64,000 bases of DNA from Polynucleobacter sp. AP-Sving-400A-A2 (GTDB taxonomy: Bacteria > Pseudomonadota > Gammaproteobacteria > Burkholderiales > Burkholderiaceae): assembly GCF_018688155.1 (NCBI RefSeq), contig NZ_CP061312.1, positions 1,860,001 through 1,924,000 of the forward strand, in the 5' to 3' direction. Below, piece by piece: positions 1-9,861 of this stretch. The position numbers were made by a program, and so were the translations under genes. Under the pieces are notes generated by a model. It searched no databases and was not told the DNA's origin. It saw nothing but the letters and a program-made list of their open reading frames with translations. Each line of letters begins with the position of its first letter. Position 1 is the stretch's first letter.

Positions 1-759
1 GTTTTCAAATAACTCACGGATTTCTAGCTCATCCAAGAAAGCGGTTTCACAATCGATCTGAGTAAATTCAGGCTGACGATCAGCACGCAAATCTTCATCA
101 CGGAAGCACTTGGTAATTTGGTAGTAACGATCAAAACCAGCCACCATCAGCAATTGTTTAAACAGCTGAGGAGATTGTGGCAAAGCAAAGAACTGTCCGT
201 CATGCACACGAGAAGGCACCAAATAGTCGCGAGCACCTTCAGGGGTGCTCTTCGTTAACATCGGTGTCTCGATGTCGATGAAACCTGCAGCATCGAGATA
301 GCGACGGCATTCCATAGCCACGTTGTAACGTAAACGTAAGTTCTTTTGCATTTGCGGACGACGCAAATCCAAAACACGATGAGTTAAGCGAGTGGTCTCA
401 GATAAATTCTCATCTTCTAATTGGAATGGGGGAGTAATAGATGCGTTCAAAATGACTAGGCTATGGCAAAGCACTTCAATCTTGCCGCTAACTAAATCAT
501 TATTCTCGGTACCAGCAGGACGCGCACGTACAAAACCTTTAACCTGAATACAAAATTCATTACGAACCTGCTCGGCTAGTACAAACATCTCAGGGCGATC
601 TGGATCGCAAACAACTTGCACAAAACCTTGATGATCACGTAGATCAATAAAGATCACACCACCGTGGTCACGACGACGATTAACCCAACCAGAGAGGGTA
701 ATCTCTTGACCAATGAGTGATTCAGTTACCTGACCGCAGGTATGGCTTCGCATCGACAT
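1..759 (-). CDS. aspS: Aspartate--tRNA ligase, N-terminal part (runs off window)
   Basis: Charges tRNA-Asp with aspartate in the cytoplasm. The 253 codons present begin [10 protein letters not shown] and carry the N-terminal OB-fold anticodon-binding domain ([20 protein letters not shown]), then the start of the class II catalytic core with motif 2 ([19 protein letters not shown]). The reading frame is open to base 1, so the C-terminal half lies outside the window. The ATG at 759 was chosen because AGGA at 767-770 lies seven bases upstream; a second ATG at 753 is possible. It heads a minus-strand run in which DUF502 and ubiB lie just upstream, the usual beta-proteobacterial neighbourhood. Confidence 0.96.
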   Translation of the reverse strand, partial: MSMRSHTCGQVTESLIGQEITLSGWVNRRRDHGGVIFIDLRDHQGFVQVVCDPDRPEMFVLAEQVRNEFCIQVKGFVRARPAGTENNDLVSGKIEVLCHSLVILNASITPPFQLEDENLSETTRLTHRVLDLRRPQMQKNLRLRYNVAMECRRYLDAAGFIDIETPMLTKSTPEGARDYLVPSRVHDGQFFALPQSPQLFKQLLMVAGFDRYYQITKCFRDEDLRADRQPEFTQIDCETAFLDELEIRELFEN

Positions 760-775
760 AACAATTTCCTATAAA

Positions 776-1429
776 TCAAAGATGAGGGTTTGACTGAGTA
801 GCAGTCAAACCAGTTGAACTGGTGGGGGGAACAGATCCCATTGAAACAATATGTTTGAGCGCCTCTTCAACACTCATCTCTAATTCAATGGTGTGTGCAC
901 GTGGGACGATCATAAAAAATCCAGAGGTTGGGTTTGGAGTAGTTGGCAGGAAAACATTCACGTAGTCCTCACCCAACTTAGCCGCAACTTCTTTTGCTGG
1001 CATACCAGTCTGAAATGCAATCGCCCAAGAGTCTGCATGGGGATAGCGAATTAATAATGCCTTGCTAAACGCCTGGCCGCTTCCAGAAAATAAAGTGGAA
1101 GATACTTGTTGAACACTAGAGTAAATCGATCGCACAATCGGAATGCGATTCACCAAGCGATCCCATACCTTCATCCACCACTGCCCCGCAAAATTAATTG
1201 CAAGTAATCCAGTGATCATGATGACTGAAACAACAATCAGAATGCCCACACCTGGTAATTCACGGAAATGTTGCAAATCACCGGAAAACTGATTGGGGAA
1301 CACGGTAATAATGGCATGCATTACAGAACCAAAAACACCGTCGAGCAGGCCCAATCCCCATCCAATCACCCAAATAGTGATTGACATCGGTGCCCACACT
1401 AGAATGCCTGCGATAAAGTATTTTTTCAT
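776..1429 (-). CDS. DUF502 family membrane protein
   Basis: A 217-residue inner-membrane protein of the DUF502 family, whose function is not established. Two hydrophobic segments are visible (about residues 5-30 and 60-85), followed by a soluble part with the family landmarks IPIVRSIYSSVQQV and FLPTTPNPTSGFF. It lies 16 bases upstream of aspS on the same strand and probably shares its transcript. In many Burkholderiales a small FmdB-type zinc-ribbon gene sits on the upstream side of this gene; here only 64 bases separate it from ubiB, so that gene is absent at this place. Confidence 0.85.
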   Translation of the reverse strand: MKKYFIAGILVWAPMSITIWVIGWGLGLLDGVFGSVMHAIITVFPNQFSGDLQHFRELPGVGILIVVSVIMITGLLAINFAGQWWMKVWDRLVNRIPIVRSIYSSVQQVSSTLFSGSGQAFSKALLIRYPHADSWAIAFQTGMPAKEVAAKLGEDYVNVFLPTTPNPTSGFFMIVPRAHTIELEMSVEEALKHIVSMGSVPPTSSTGLTATQSNPHL

Positions 1430-1493
1430 TTGCCCACGCTTACGCTTTGCCTAACCTGGCATTTTAGCGGTTTAAGCGGCAATCGGCGACAGT

Positions 1494-3086
1494 CTAGTGA
1501 AGACCAAGGCCGATTATCAGAATCCCAGCCAAAAAGCCGCCTGCGAACAGCAAGGCACCCACCAAAAGGCGATGAGTCCGTCTTTCCTGAATTAAAAGGC
1601 CTTTTAAGACCTCTAATTCAGCATTTTGCTCTCTTTGCGGACCGCGCCCCTGCGCCAAACTCTCCGCAATCAGGCGGGGCAAGGTTGGTAGTATTTTTGC
1701 CCAAGAGGGCGCTTCACTCTTAAGCCCCTCAACCAATCCACGCCAACCCAATTGCCTGCTGATCCATTTTTCCAGGATCGGCTTTGCAGTCTGCCAAAGA
1801 TCAAGATCGGGGTCTAATTCACGCGCTAAACCTTCCACATTGAGTAATGTCTTTGATAGTAGGGAAAGTTGCGGCTGCACTTCGACTTTAAAACGACGGG
1901 ATGTTTGGAACAAACGCACCAGAACAATGCCTAAAGAAATATCTTTTAAAGGTCGATCAAAGTAAGGCTCACAAACCGAGCGTACTGCACCTTCTAACTC
2001 TTCTACCCGGGTATCTGCAGGTACCCAACCAGATTCCACATGCAATTCTGCAACACGCCGATAGTCACGGTTAAAGAAGGCTAGAAAGTTGAGTGCCAAG
2101 TAGTTTTTATCGGTTTCACTTAATGCGCCAACAATTCCAAAATCCAGAGAAATAAATCGCCCAAAACTATCTGGCTCTAAGCTGATCATGATATTTCCAG
2201 GGTGCATATCTGCATGGAAAAAACCATGTTCGAATACTTGAGTAAAAAATATCTCTACACCTTCTGCCGCTAATTTTTTGAAATCTACCCCAGCGGCACG
2301 TAATTCATCAAAACGACCGATAGATATACCATTCATTTTTTCCATGACAATCACATTGGTGTGACATAGATCCCAATACATTTCAGGAATCATCAGCTTG
2401 TCTGAATCAACAAAATACCTTCTTAACTGACTGGCATTAGCAGCCTCACGCATGAGATCGAGCTCATCATGCAGGTGTCTATCAAACTCCGCTACGTTTT
2501 CAGTTGGCTTTAAACGACGGCCATCGGAAGATAATTTTTCAATGATTTTTGCCAGGTCATACATTAAAGCAATATCGCTCTCAATCACCGGGAGGATGCC
2601 TGGACGCAAGACCTTGATCGCAACTTCTCGCTCATGCCATTCTGGATGTCTCTCAGTGGCGCGTAAGATTCCAAAATGCACTTGAGCAACGGAAGCACTA
2701 GCTACCGGAGTTGCATCAAAACTAATAAAAACTTCTTCAATCGGTAAACCAAGCGCCTTCTCAATTAAGAGTCGTGATTCTGCATTGGAAAATGGCGGCA
2801 CTTGATCCTGTAACTTTGCCAACTCATTGGCGATATCTTCTGACAATAAATCACGACGAGTAGAAAGCACTTGTCCAAATTTTACGAAGATCGGCCCGAG
2901 CGCTTCTAAAGTCAGACGGATGCGCTCACCTCTAGGTAGCGATTGCCCTGGTGACATCCAGCAAAGAATAGTTAAGAAGCCACGAGCAATCCCAGGTTTC
3001 AGAATGTCGCGCAGTAGTGGCAATAAACCATAACGCCATGCTGTAAAGAAAATGAAATAGAGACGGGCTAAACGACGCACAATCAA
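1494..3086 (-). CDS. ubiB: UbiB, ABC1/ADCK-type ubiquinone biosynthesis kinase-like protein
   Basis: Atypical kinase-like ATPase needed for aerobic ubiquinone synthesis, anchored in the inner membrane. At 530 residues it has the normal length. The KFGQ (KxGQ) motif is at 69-72, an alanine-rich nucleotide loop ASASVAQVH at about 129-137, the catalytic HADMHPGN motif in the middle, and a hydrophobic C-terminal anchor (about 505-530). The frame begins at TTG 3086, directly after the TAA of ubiJ, with AAGG at 3091-3094 upstream; a GTG at 3080 is an alternative. Abutting ubiJ, it forms a ubiJ-ubiB pair that is probably translationally coupled. Confidence 0.93.
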   Translation of the reverse strand: MIVRRLARLYFIFFTAWRYGLLPLLRDILKPGIARGFLTILCWMSPGQSLPRGERIRLTLEALGPIFVKFGQVLSTRRDLLSEDIANELAKLQDQVPPFSNAESRLLIEKALGLPIEEVFISFDATPVASASVAQVHFGILRATERHPEWHEREVAIKVLRPGILPVIESDIALMYDLAKIIEKLSSDGRRLKPTENVAEFDRHLHDELDLMREAANASQLRRYFVDSDKLMIPEMYWDLCHTNVIVMEKMNGISIGRFDELRAAGVDFKKLAAEGVEIFFTQVFEHGFFHADMHPGNIMISLEPDSFGRFISLDFGIVGALSETDKNYLALNFLAFFNRDYRRVAELHVESGWVPADTRVEELEGAVRSVCEPYFDRPLKDISLGIVLVRLFQTSRRFKVEVQPQLSLLSKTLLNVEGLARELDPDLDLWQTAKPILEKWISRQLGWRGLVEGLKSEAPSWAKILPTLPRLIAESLAQGRGPQREQNAELEVLKGLLIQERRTHRLLVGALLFAGGFLAGILIIGLGLH

Positions 3087-3704
3087 TTAACCTTTTCGCT
3101 CTAAAAGTTGAATACGCTTATCTAGACGATCAACCGCATCACGCAACACACTTAATTCATTCTTACGAATTAAAAAATCTCGTTTATTCAAAAGGACTTT
3201 TCTTTCTTCACTGACATACTCAATAACATTTTCTAGCAAATCGGTCGCCGCAGATTTCCCAGCAGAAATGAATTTCTTCCCTTGGCTTACAGCGAAGTTT
3301 GCAGGCGCATCGCCAATGAAGCGTGCCAAATCTTCCTCATACTCCCACCGAATTTGACCTGCTAAACGACCCAATAGCTGCGCTAGGTCAGCATCGCCGG
3401 TAATCTTCACTGACTTCATTGCTTGCTCCCGCAAGTTACCAGGGCTACCAGCTAAAGCACTCAATGCTTCAGAGGAAATCTCTAACTCTAATGACGGGGT
3501 ATCCGCATGGGTCAAGGCAAGCAGGGAGCCCTCGGGTGCTATCTCAAAAAAGAGCTGTCCAATCGGCAAATTAAGCAAAATGACTTTACCAGCATGGCGC
3601 GCCAACTCCGCCATAGCCCACGGCTCAGCCTTAAGGACATGATTTATTCCTCGGCAAGCGGCAGATGCTGCAATGTGGTGAGTGGCGGGAGATACGGTGG
3701 TCAT
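3087..3704 (-). CDS. ubiJ: UbiJ-like ubiquinone biosynthesis accessory factor (SCP2 domain)
   Basis: About 205 residues with a sterol-carrier-protein-2-like lipid-binding domain (roughly 40-115) and a charged C-terminal helix ending in a coiled coil, the organisation of UbiJ, which organises the soluble Ubi complex. It lies directly upstream of ubiB with no spacer, supporting the assignment. The frame stays open to an ATG at 3725, but that extension would be encoded by the stem of a rho-independent terminator at 3711-3732 belonging to the preceding gene, so the ATG at 3704 (MTTVSPATHH) is the credible start. No strong Shine-Dalgarno is visible. Confidence 0.8.
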   Translation of the reverse strand: MTTVSPATHHIAASAACRGINHVLKAEPWAMAELARHAGKVILLNLPIGQLFFEIAPEGSLLALTHADTPSLELEISSEALSALAGSPGNLREQAMKSVKITGDADLAQLLGRLAGQIRWEYEEDLARFIGDAPANFAVSQGKKFISAGKSAATDLLENVIEYVSEERKVLLNKRDFLIRKNELSVLRDAVDRLDKRIQLLERKG

Positions 3705-3710
3705 TAGTGT

Positions 3711-3732
3711 AAAAAACCCGCACAAGTGCGGG
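3711..3732 (-). terminator. Rho-independent terminator after the Tim44-like gene
   Basis: On the minus strand CCCGCAC and GTGCGGG form a perfect stem (3717-3723 with 3726-3732), followed by TTTTTT at 3716-3711. It closes the Tim44-like transcription unit and lies immediately before the ubiJ start codon, so ubiJ-ubiB either depend on read-through or have a promoter in this short region. Confidence 0.75.
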
Positions 3733-3756
3733 CTTTCGGTGGAAAGTACTACAAGC

Positions 3757-4668
3757 TTAAACTAACTGGGAGATACCCGCTAGTACCCAGCCTCCAGGAC
3801 CGCTTACCGGCTTACTGAGATTCCACACTTCAGAGAAGTTATTTGCCTGCGCGCCCACTTGTTCACGAATCATGCCAGTGAACTGCACGCTACAGTAGTA
3901 GGTATTGTCAGCTGTTTCAATTCCAAGCAACTGCGCATTGAGTGTCACTACGTCGGTTTGATTGGCGCTATCAGCACGTCCGGCCAAGTCTTGCTCAATC
4001 GTGGCGAACATTTCTGGGGTGGTGTACTCACGTAATCCAGTTAAGTCACCCTGATCCCATGCCTTTTGTAAACCTGAGAAAAACTGTTTCGCATTATCCA
4101 AAAATGCGTACTCATCAAACCCTGGAGGAAGCGTTGATTGAAATGGTGCAGGCTCTGCGGCAACACCACCGAGCCCACTAGCAGCCGGCGTAAATGCAGG
4201 CTCTTGTCTTGGCGCCTGATCTAGATTGCTACGCTGCATACCTTGCGAAGTCATTTGAGGGCTTTTATTAGCACCAGATAAGGCAGGCATCATTTTTCTC
4301 ATGATGAACATGATGGCAAAGCCGGCTAGAGCAGCAATCAGCAATCCAGTGATCAATGAAGATGCGCCCTCACCTAACCCAAAATGGGATAAGAGGAAAC
4401 CAATACCAAGACCTGCGGCTAAGCCACCCAAAATGCCACCCATACCACCGAAGCGACTTGGTGCTGGTGCTTGAGGAGCCGCAGCTGGTGCTGCTGGTTG
4501 CGCTTGTTGAGTTGGCTTTTGTGCGGGAGTAGCTTGTTTTTGCATTGGCGCGCTTGGTGCCTTGCCGACACTTTTACCACCACCTAAACGGGCAGCATTA
4601 GCATGACCAACGCAAGCAAATATTAAGCTGACACACAATATAACTGCCTTGAAAAAATGCTTATTCAT
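3757..4668 (-). CDS. Tim44-like domain protein, exported or membrane-anchored
   Basis: A 303-residue protein with an N-terminal signal peptide (about 1-25, ending HANAA), a proline/alanine/glutamine-rich linker (about 40-72), a glycine-rich hydrophobic stretch, a second membrane segment (about 100-120) and a C-terminal Tim44-like domain (about 180-303, with FLDNAKQFFSGLQKAWDQGD). Bacterial Tim44-like proteins are thought to bind membranes, but a precise role is not established. It is followed by its own terminator and preceded by 57 bases before ubiE. The family assignment is firm; the function is not. Confidence 0.85.
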   Translation of the reverse strand: MNKHFFKAVILCVSLIFACVGHANAARLGGGKSVGKAPSAPMQKQATPAQKPTQQAQPAAPAAAPQAPAPSRFGGMGGILGGLAAGLGIGFLLSHFGLGEGASSLITGLLIAALAGFAIMFIMRKMMPALSGANKSPQMTSQGMQRSNLDQAPRQEPAFTPAASGLGGVAAEPAPFQSTLPPGFDEYAFLDNAKQFFSGLQKAWDQGDLTGLREYTTPEMFATIEQDLAGRADSANQTDVVTLNAQLLGIETADNTYYCSVQFTGMIREQVGAQANNFSEVWNLSKPVSGPGGWVLAGISQLV

Positions 4669-4725
4669 ATTTTGATCCCCTATAAAACTGCTTTTAATTC
4701 TTGACTGACGAAAACTATAAAAACA

Positions 4726-5469
4726 CTAGTATTTAATACCAATATGGAGCGCAACGATACCCCCAGTCATTCTGTGGGTATCCACCTCATCAAAACCCAC
4801 CCCCAGCATAATATCTTTAAGAGCCTGAGCATCTGGGTGCATCCGAATAGATTCCGCCAAGTAGCGATAGCTCTCAGAATCTTGGGCAATCTTTTCGCCT
4901 AACCAAGGCAACACCTTAAATGAGTAGGTGTCATAAATCGGGCCTAAAAAAGCATCCGGTTTTGAGAACTCCAGCACCAACACTCGACCACCGGGCTTAA
5001 TTACTCTGAGCATCTCTGTCAAAGCAACATCTTTATGAGTCATGTTTCGCAAGCCAAACGCTACTGTCACCACATCAAAGTGATTCGCGGGGAAAGGAAT
5101 TTTCTCCGCATCAAACTGCACGCAGGGTAAAGCCATTCCCTGATCAAGCAGGCGATCACGGCCAACCCCCAACATAGAGGCATTGATGTCACTCAGCCAT
5201 ACTTGAGCTTCAGGGTTATGACCCCAGTCTGCTGCACGCGCAAAGGCAGCGGCTAGGTCGCCCGTACCACCAGCAATATCCAATACTTTTTGACCGGGGC
5301 GCACTTGAGCACGCGCAATCGTGACTTTTTTCCACAAGCGATGCAGTCCGAATGACATCAAATCATTCATGACGTCATATTTACTCGCTACAGAATGAAA
5401 TACCTCAGCGACCTTACCTGCTTTTTCAGCTTCATCGACGCTTTGGTATCCAAAATGGGTCTTACTCAT
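4726..5469 (-). CDS. ubiE: UbiE, ubiquinone/menaquinone C-methyltransferase
   Basis: SAM-dependent C-methyltransferase that methylates the benzoquinol ring (2-polyprenyl-6-methoxy-1,4-benzoquinol) in ubiquinone synthesis. Full length at 247 residues. The SAM-binding motif [12 protein letters not shown] is at 62-73, and the UbiE/COQ5 signatures [17 protein letters not shown] (about 31-47) and FGLRNM are present. It is 28 bases downstream of the DUF971 gene, and with ubiJ and ubiB nearby it makes a ubiquinone-synthesis neighbourhood. The ATG start gives the expected N-terminus [11 protein letters not shown]. Confidence 0.96.
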   Translation of the reverse strand: MSKTHFGYQSVDEAEKAGKVAEVFHSVASKYDVMNDLMSFGLHRLWKKVTIARAQVRPGQKVLDIAGGTGDLAAAFARAADWGHNPEAQVWLSDINASMLGVGRDRLLDQGMALPCVQFDAEKIPFPANHFDVVTVAFGLRNMTHKDVALTEMLRVIKPGGRVLVLEFSKPDAFLGPIYDTYSFKVLPWLGEKIAQDSESYRYLAESIRMHPDAQALKDIMLGVGFDEVDTHRMTGGIVALHIGIKY

Positions 5470-5497
5470 ATTCCTCTTTACTTAACTGAAATGACGG

Positions 5498-5887
5498 TTA
5501 ATGGCTGCCACAAGCTTTACCACCAGCAACACTCATCGGAGCATCTCGATCCAGACCAGCAGCCGCTAGTTTATGCAAGTGCTCTTTCCATAAAGCTTCT
5601 TGGTTCTCGCATAAAAATTGCAGATAGTCCCAAGAATACAAACCAGAATCATGTCCATCGGAAAATGAAGGCTTAAGAGCGTAGTGGCCCACTGGCTCAA
5701 TATTCGCTATCAGAACTTCACGCTTACCAGTTTGCAAAGTCTCCTGCCCAGGGCCATGACCCTGGACTTCAGCCGAAGGAGATACCACCCTTAAAAATTC
5801 AAAAGGTAGACGAAAGGTATTGCCATTCTCATAAGAGAGCTCTAGCACTTTTGACTGCTGATGTACTACAACATTAGTTGGAATCAT
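5498..5887 (-). CDS. DUF971 (gamma-butyrobetaine hydroxylase-like N-terminal) protein
   Basis: A 129-residue protein of the DUF971 family, the domain that also forms the N-terminus of gamma-butyrobetaine hydroxylase. Visible family landmarks are LELSYENG near residue 15, LPFEFLRVVSPSAEVQGHG and GHYALKPSFSDGHDSGLYSWDYL. Homologs are common beside ubiE in beta-proteobacteria; members have been linked to FeS protein assembly in other systems, but nothing here shows the role. Its start overlaps the stop of the large oxidoreductase by one base (5887), implying co-transcription and coupling. Confidence 0.88.
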   Translation of the reverse strand: MIPTNVVVHQQSKVLELSYENGNTFRLPFEFLRVVSPSAEVQGHGPGQETLQTGKREVLIANIEPVGHYALKPSFSDGHDSGLYSWDYLQFLCENQEALWKEHLHKLAAAGLDRDAPMSVAGGKACGSH

Positions 5888-8800
5888 TAAACCAATACCC
5901 TCTCAATACCACCTTGATTTGCCTTAGCAACATAGTCTTGCATCCAATCAGGGCCTAATAATTTTTGCGCCATTTCAACCACAATGTAATCGGCAGTAGT
6001 ATCGCTATCCGCATCAAAGCGAGCCAGACCTTGCAGACAAGATGGGCAGCTAGTGAGCACTTTGACCTCACCAGTGAAATTATCTTTGCGTAATTCATCG
6101 GCAGCCTTTTCCATCTCGATCTGCTTACGGAAACGTACCTGAGTTGAAATATCGGGACGTGTCACCGCAAGAGTTCCAGACTCACCACAGCAGCGATCAT
6201 TCTTCTGAATGGCTTTGCCATCTTCTGACTGAATCAGCTCATTCACCGTCTTGAGGGGGTCTTGTAACTTCATTGGTGAGTGACATGGATCGTGATACAT
6301 ATACTTCACACCAGTCACATTCGTAAGCTTGACACCCTTTTCCAGCAGATACTCATGAATATCAATAATTCGGCAACCAGGGAAGATCTGTTCAAACTGA
6401 TAACCTGCTAACTGGTCATAACAAGTGCCACATGAAACTACTACAGTCTTGATATCCAAATAATTTAAGGTATTAGCTACGCGATGAAAGAGAACACGGT
6501 TATCCGTAATCATCTTGTCTGCTTTGTCGAAGTCGCCATTACCACGCTGTGGATAGCCACAGCAGAGGTAACCGGGGGGTAATACTGTTTGCACGCCCAC
6601 ATTCCACAGCATCGCTTGGGTAGCTAAACCCACCTGCGAGAATAAGCGCTCAGAACCACAACCCGGGAAATAAAACACCGCCTCAGTATCTGCGGAGGTT
6701 GTTTTTGGATCTCGAATAATCGGCACGTAATTCGCATCTTCAATATCTAAGAGTGCACGAGCGGTTTTCTTCGGCAGATTACCAGGCATCTTTTTATTTA
6801 CAAAGAAAATGACCTGCTCTTTAATATTGGGCTTGGTTACCGTGGCGGGTGGGTGCGCAGTTTGTTTGCGCGCAAACTTACGGAACACATCATTACCCAA
6901 ACGCTGGAGCTTGTAACCCCAACCAATCATAGTTTTACGAAGCAACTTGATAGTGTCTGGATCGGTAGCATTTAAGAACATCATCGATGCCGCTGTTCCA
7001 GGGTTAAAGCGCTGCTGCCCCATCTTGCGCAATAAGTTACGCATGTTCATCGAAACCTCACCAAAATCAATATTGACCGGGCAAGGTGTTAAACACTTAT
7101 GGCATACGGTGCAATGTGCTGCAACATCATCAAACATCTCCCAATGACGAATCGATACACCACGACGCGTTTGCTCTTCATACAGGAAAGCTTCAATTAA
7201 CGAGGAGGTTGCCAAAATCTTGTCACGTGGGCTGTACAGTAAATTGGCGCGTGGCACATGTGTGGAGCAGACTGGCTTGCACTTACCGCAACGCAAGCAG
7301 TCTTTTACGCTATCAGCAATTGCGCCAATATCGCTTTGCTGCATGATGATGGATTCATGACCCATCAAACCAAAGCTTGGAGTATAGGCAATGCTAAGAT
7401 CCGCATGCGGCATTAACTTACCCTTGTTAAAGCGGCCTTCAGGATCTACACGCATTTTGTAGGCGCGGAAATCTTTCAACTCAGCTTCAGTCAGGTACTC
7501 AAGCTTGGTAATACCAATACCATGCTCACCAGAAATCACACCATCTAACGAGCGGGCCAATTTCATAATCCGATCGACAGCGCGATGAGCATCTTGCAGC
7601 ATCTCGTAGTCATCTGAATTTACCGGTATGTTGGTATGCACATTGCCATCACCAGCATGCATATGCAGCGCTATAAATACACGCTTCCGTAAAATATTTT
7701 TATGAATGGCTTCCAGTTCATTGAGGATAGGCTCAAATGTCAGGCCACCAAAAATGATTCTGAGTTCAGCGCGCACTTCTGTCTTCCATGAGGCGCGCAA
7801 ACTGTAATTCTGCAGATCCGGAAAATACGTATCCATCTGCATCAGCCAATCTGACCAACGCGCCCGTACCTTATCAATCAGTTCAAGAGCTTGCTGTACG
7901 CGATCACCCAAAATTTCAGTACTGGGGATTTCATAGTCTTCATCATTCTTACCAAGTGGTAGCGCACTCTTTTTTAGGAAAGCTTTGAGGCCATCTAAAA
8001 CTTGTAACTTATTTTTGAGTGAGAGCTCAATGTTGATACGCTCGATACCATTAGTGTACTCACCCATGCGCGGCAATGGAATGACGACATCTTCATTGAT
8101 CTTAAAAGCATTGGTGTGACGCGCAATCGCAGCAGTACGCGCACGATCTAACCAAAACTTTTTACGCGATTCTGCGCTAACTGCCACAAAACCTTCACCC
8201 ACACGATTATTGGCCATGCGCACGACTTCGCTGGTCGCAGCCGCTACCGCCTCTTCATCGTTACCAGCAATATCGCCAATCAACACCATCTTCGGCATTG
8301 CATTGCGCTTAGATTTAGTCGAATAACCAACTGCTTTCAAATATCGGTCATCCAAGTGCTCCAAACCAGCCAAGATTGGTCCGCCGTTCTTGCTCAAGCC
8401 ATCGAGGTAGGCTTTGATTTCTACAATGCTGGGAATAGCTTCTTGCGCTTGACCAAAAAACTCCAAGCAAACAGTGCGCATGAATTTAGGCATACGATGC
8501 AAAATCCAAGTGGCGCTCGTAATTAATCCGTCGCACCCTTCTTTTTGAACGCCAGGTAGGCCTGATAAAAACTTATCAGTGACATCCTTGCCCAGACCCT
8601 CTTTACGAAAGCGCTTACCTTCTACTTCCAAGATTTCTGTTTTGAGAACATGTTCGCCTGGCTCACTCCTACCATCAGACCAAGTCAGCGCAAAGCGTAC
8701 TTTTTCTACTACGTGAATTTTTCCTAGATTGTGATCAAGGCGCTCAACATCAAGCCAATTACCTTCTGGATCCACCATGCGCCAGCTAGCTAAGTTATCT

Positions 8801-9726
8801 AATGCAGTGCCCCATAAGACGGCCTTCTTGCCGCCAGCATTCATGGCAATGTTGCCGCCAATGCAACTCGCATCTGCTGAAGTAGGATCGACTGCAAAAA
8901 CTAGACCAGCTCGCTCCGCAGCTTCCGCCACTCTACGTGTCACTACACCAGCACCAGTAAAGATGGTTGAAACTTCATGGTCCACACCTGGCAAACGCTT
9001 TGCCTTGACGCTATCAATCTGCTCAAGCTTTTCAGTATTAATCACTGCCGACATAGCGTAGAGAGGAATAGCGCCACCGGTGTAACCAGTACCCCCTCCA
9101 CGCGGAATAATGGTTAAACCCAAGGCAATACAAGCTTTCACAAGGCCAGGGATCTCAGACTCGTAATCAGGCTTCAGAACTACCAGCGGAAACTCAACGC
9201 GCCAATCCGTTGCATCGGTCACATGCGCTGCACGTGAAACACCATCAAAACAAATATTATCTGCAGCCGTAATACGGCTTAACTCTTTACGAGCGCGCTT
9301 ACGAATCTCAGTCACTTCTTTAAAGCCCTGCTCAAAACGCTCAACCGCGTGATGTGCCGCTTTTAATAAAACCTGAACTTGCTCAACTGATTCACCGCTA
9401 GATCTTTTCTTTACCTCACCAAGGCGATGCCATAAAGCGTCAATTAATAACTGGCGACGACTGGCGCTATCTAATAAGTCGTCTTGTAGGAAAGGATTAC
9501 GCTGAACTACCCAGATATCACCCAACACCTCGAACAACATACGAGCTGAGCGGCCAGTACGTCGAATCCCACGCAAATCATTCAGAACACGCCATGACTC
9601 CTCTCCCAACAAGCGAATAACGATTTCACGATCGGAAAAGGAGGTGTAGTTATAAGGAATTTCGCGGAGGCGGGGTGAGCCCGCTTCGGCATCCAACAAC
9701 TGGTTCAAAGCTAATGGGGCGTTCAT
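5887..9726 (-). CDS. Large FAD-linked oxidoreductase with C-terminal iron-sulfur domains (DUF3683/GlcD-like)
   Basis: A predicted 1279-residue soluble redox enzyme. Order of domains: an N-terminal DUF3683-type region (about 1-130); a PCMH/FAD-binding domain (about 170-310, with [15 protein letters not shown]); a lactate/glycolate-oxidase-like C-terminal domain (with MHAGDGNVH and GEHGIG); two 4Fe-4S motifs ([11 protein letters not shown] and [11 protein letters not shown]); and heterodisulfide-reductase-type cysteine regions ([16 protein letters not shown]). This resembles GlcD, GlcE and GlcF functions joined in one chain and suggests a D-2-hydroxyacid dehydrogenase feeding electrons to the quinone pool; the substrate cannot be told. 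The frame is open to 9822, but MNAPLALNQ at 9726 matches the family-like start. Confidence 0.88.
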   Translation of the reverse strand: MNAPLALNQLLDAEAGSPRLREIPYNYTSFSDREIVIRLLGEESWRVLNDLRGIRRTGRSARMLFEVLGDIWVVQRNPFLQDDLLDSASRRQLLIDALWHRLGEVKKRSSGESVEQVQVLLKAAHHAVERFEQGFKEVTEIRKRARKELSRITAADNICFDGVSRAAHVTDATDWRVEFPLVVLKPDYESEIPGLVKACIALGLTIIPRGGGTGYTGGAIPLYAMSAVINTEKLEQIDSVKAKRLPGVDHEVSTIFTGAGVVTRRVAEAAERAGLVFAVDPTSADASCIGGNIAMNAGGKKAVLWGTALDNLASWRMVDPEGNWLDVERLDHNLGKIHVVEKVRFALTWSDGRSEPGEHVLKTEILEVEGKRFRKEGLGKDVTDKFLSGLPGVQKEGCDGLITSATWILHRMPKFMRTVCLEFFGQAQEAIPSIVEIKAYLDGLSKNGGPILAGLEHLDDRYLKAVGYSTKSKRNAMPKMVLIGDIAGNDEEAVAAATSEVVRMANNRVGEGFVAVSAESRKKFWLDRARTAAIARHTNAFKINEDVVIPLPRMGEYTNGIERINIELSLKNKLQVLDGLKAFLKKSALPLGKNDEDYEIPSTEILGDRVQQALELIDKVRARWSDWLMQMDTYFPDLQNYSLRASWKTEVRAELRIIFGGLTFEPILNELEAIHKNILRKRVFIALHMHAGDGNVHTNIPVNSDDYEMLQDAHRAVDRIMKLARSLDGVISGEHGIGITKLEYLTEAELKDFRAYKMRVDPEGRFNKGKLMPHADLSIAYTPSFGLMGHESIIMQQSDIGAIADSVKDCLRCGKCKPVCSTHVPRANLLYSPRDKILATSSLIEAFLYEEQTRRGVSIRHWEMFDDVAAHCTVCHKCLTPCPVNIDFGEVSMNMRNLLRKMGQQRFNPGTAASMMFLNATDPDTIKLLRKTMIGWGYKLQRLGNDVFRKFARKQTAHPPATVTKPNIKEQVIFFVNKKMPGNLPKKTARALLDIEDANYVPIIRDPKTTSADTEAVFYFPGCGSERLFSQVGLATQAMLWNVGVQTVLPPGYLCCGYPQRGNGDFDKADKMITDNRVLFHRVANTLNYLDIKTVVVSCGTCYDQLAGYQFEQIFPGCRIIDIHEYLLEKGVKLTNVTGVKYMYHDPCHSPMKLQDPLKTVNELIQSEDGKAIQKNDRCCGESGTLAVTRPDISTQVRFRKQIEMEKAADELRKDNFTGEVKVLTSCPSCLQGLARFDADSDTTADYIVVEMAQKLLGPDWMQDYVAKANQGGIERVLV

Positions 9727-9861
9727 AGCGTCATATTTGGTAAATATGCATTTTAATTGAGGGACGTTGATATTGGCAGGAAACCAATAAAGATGTTGGC
9801 TTGGGTTGATAAACCCCTGCAAATTTAAGGGCTTAGAGCCCGTTCATGGTACGCTCATCGC

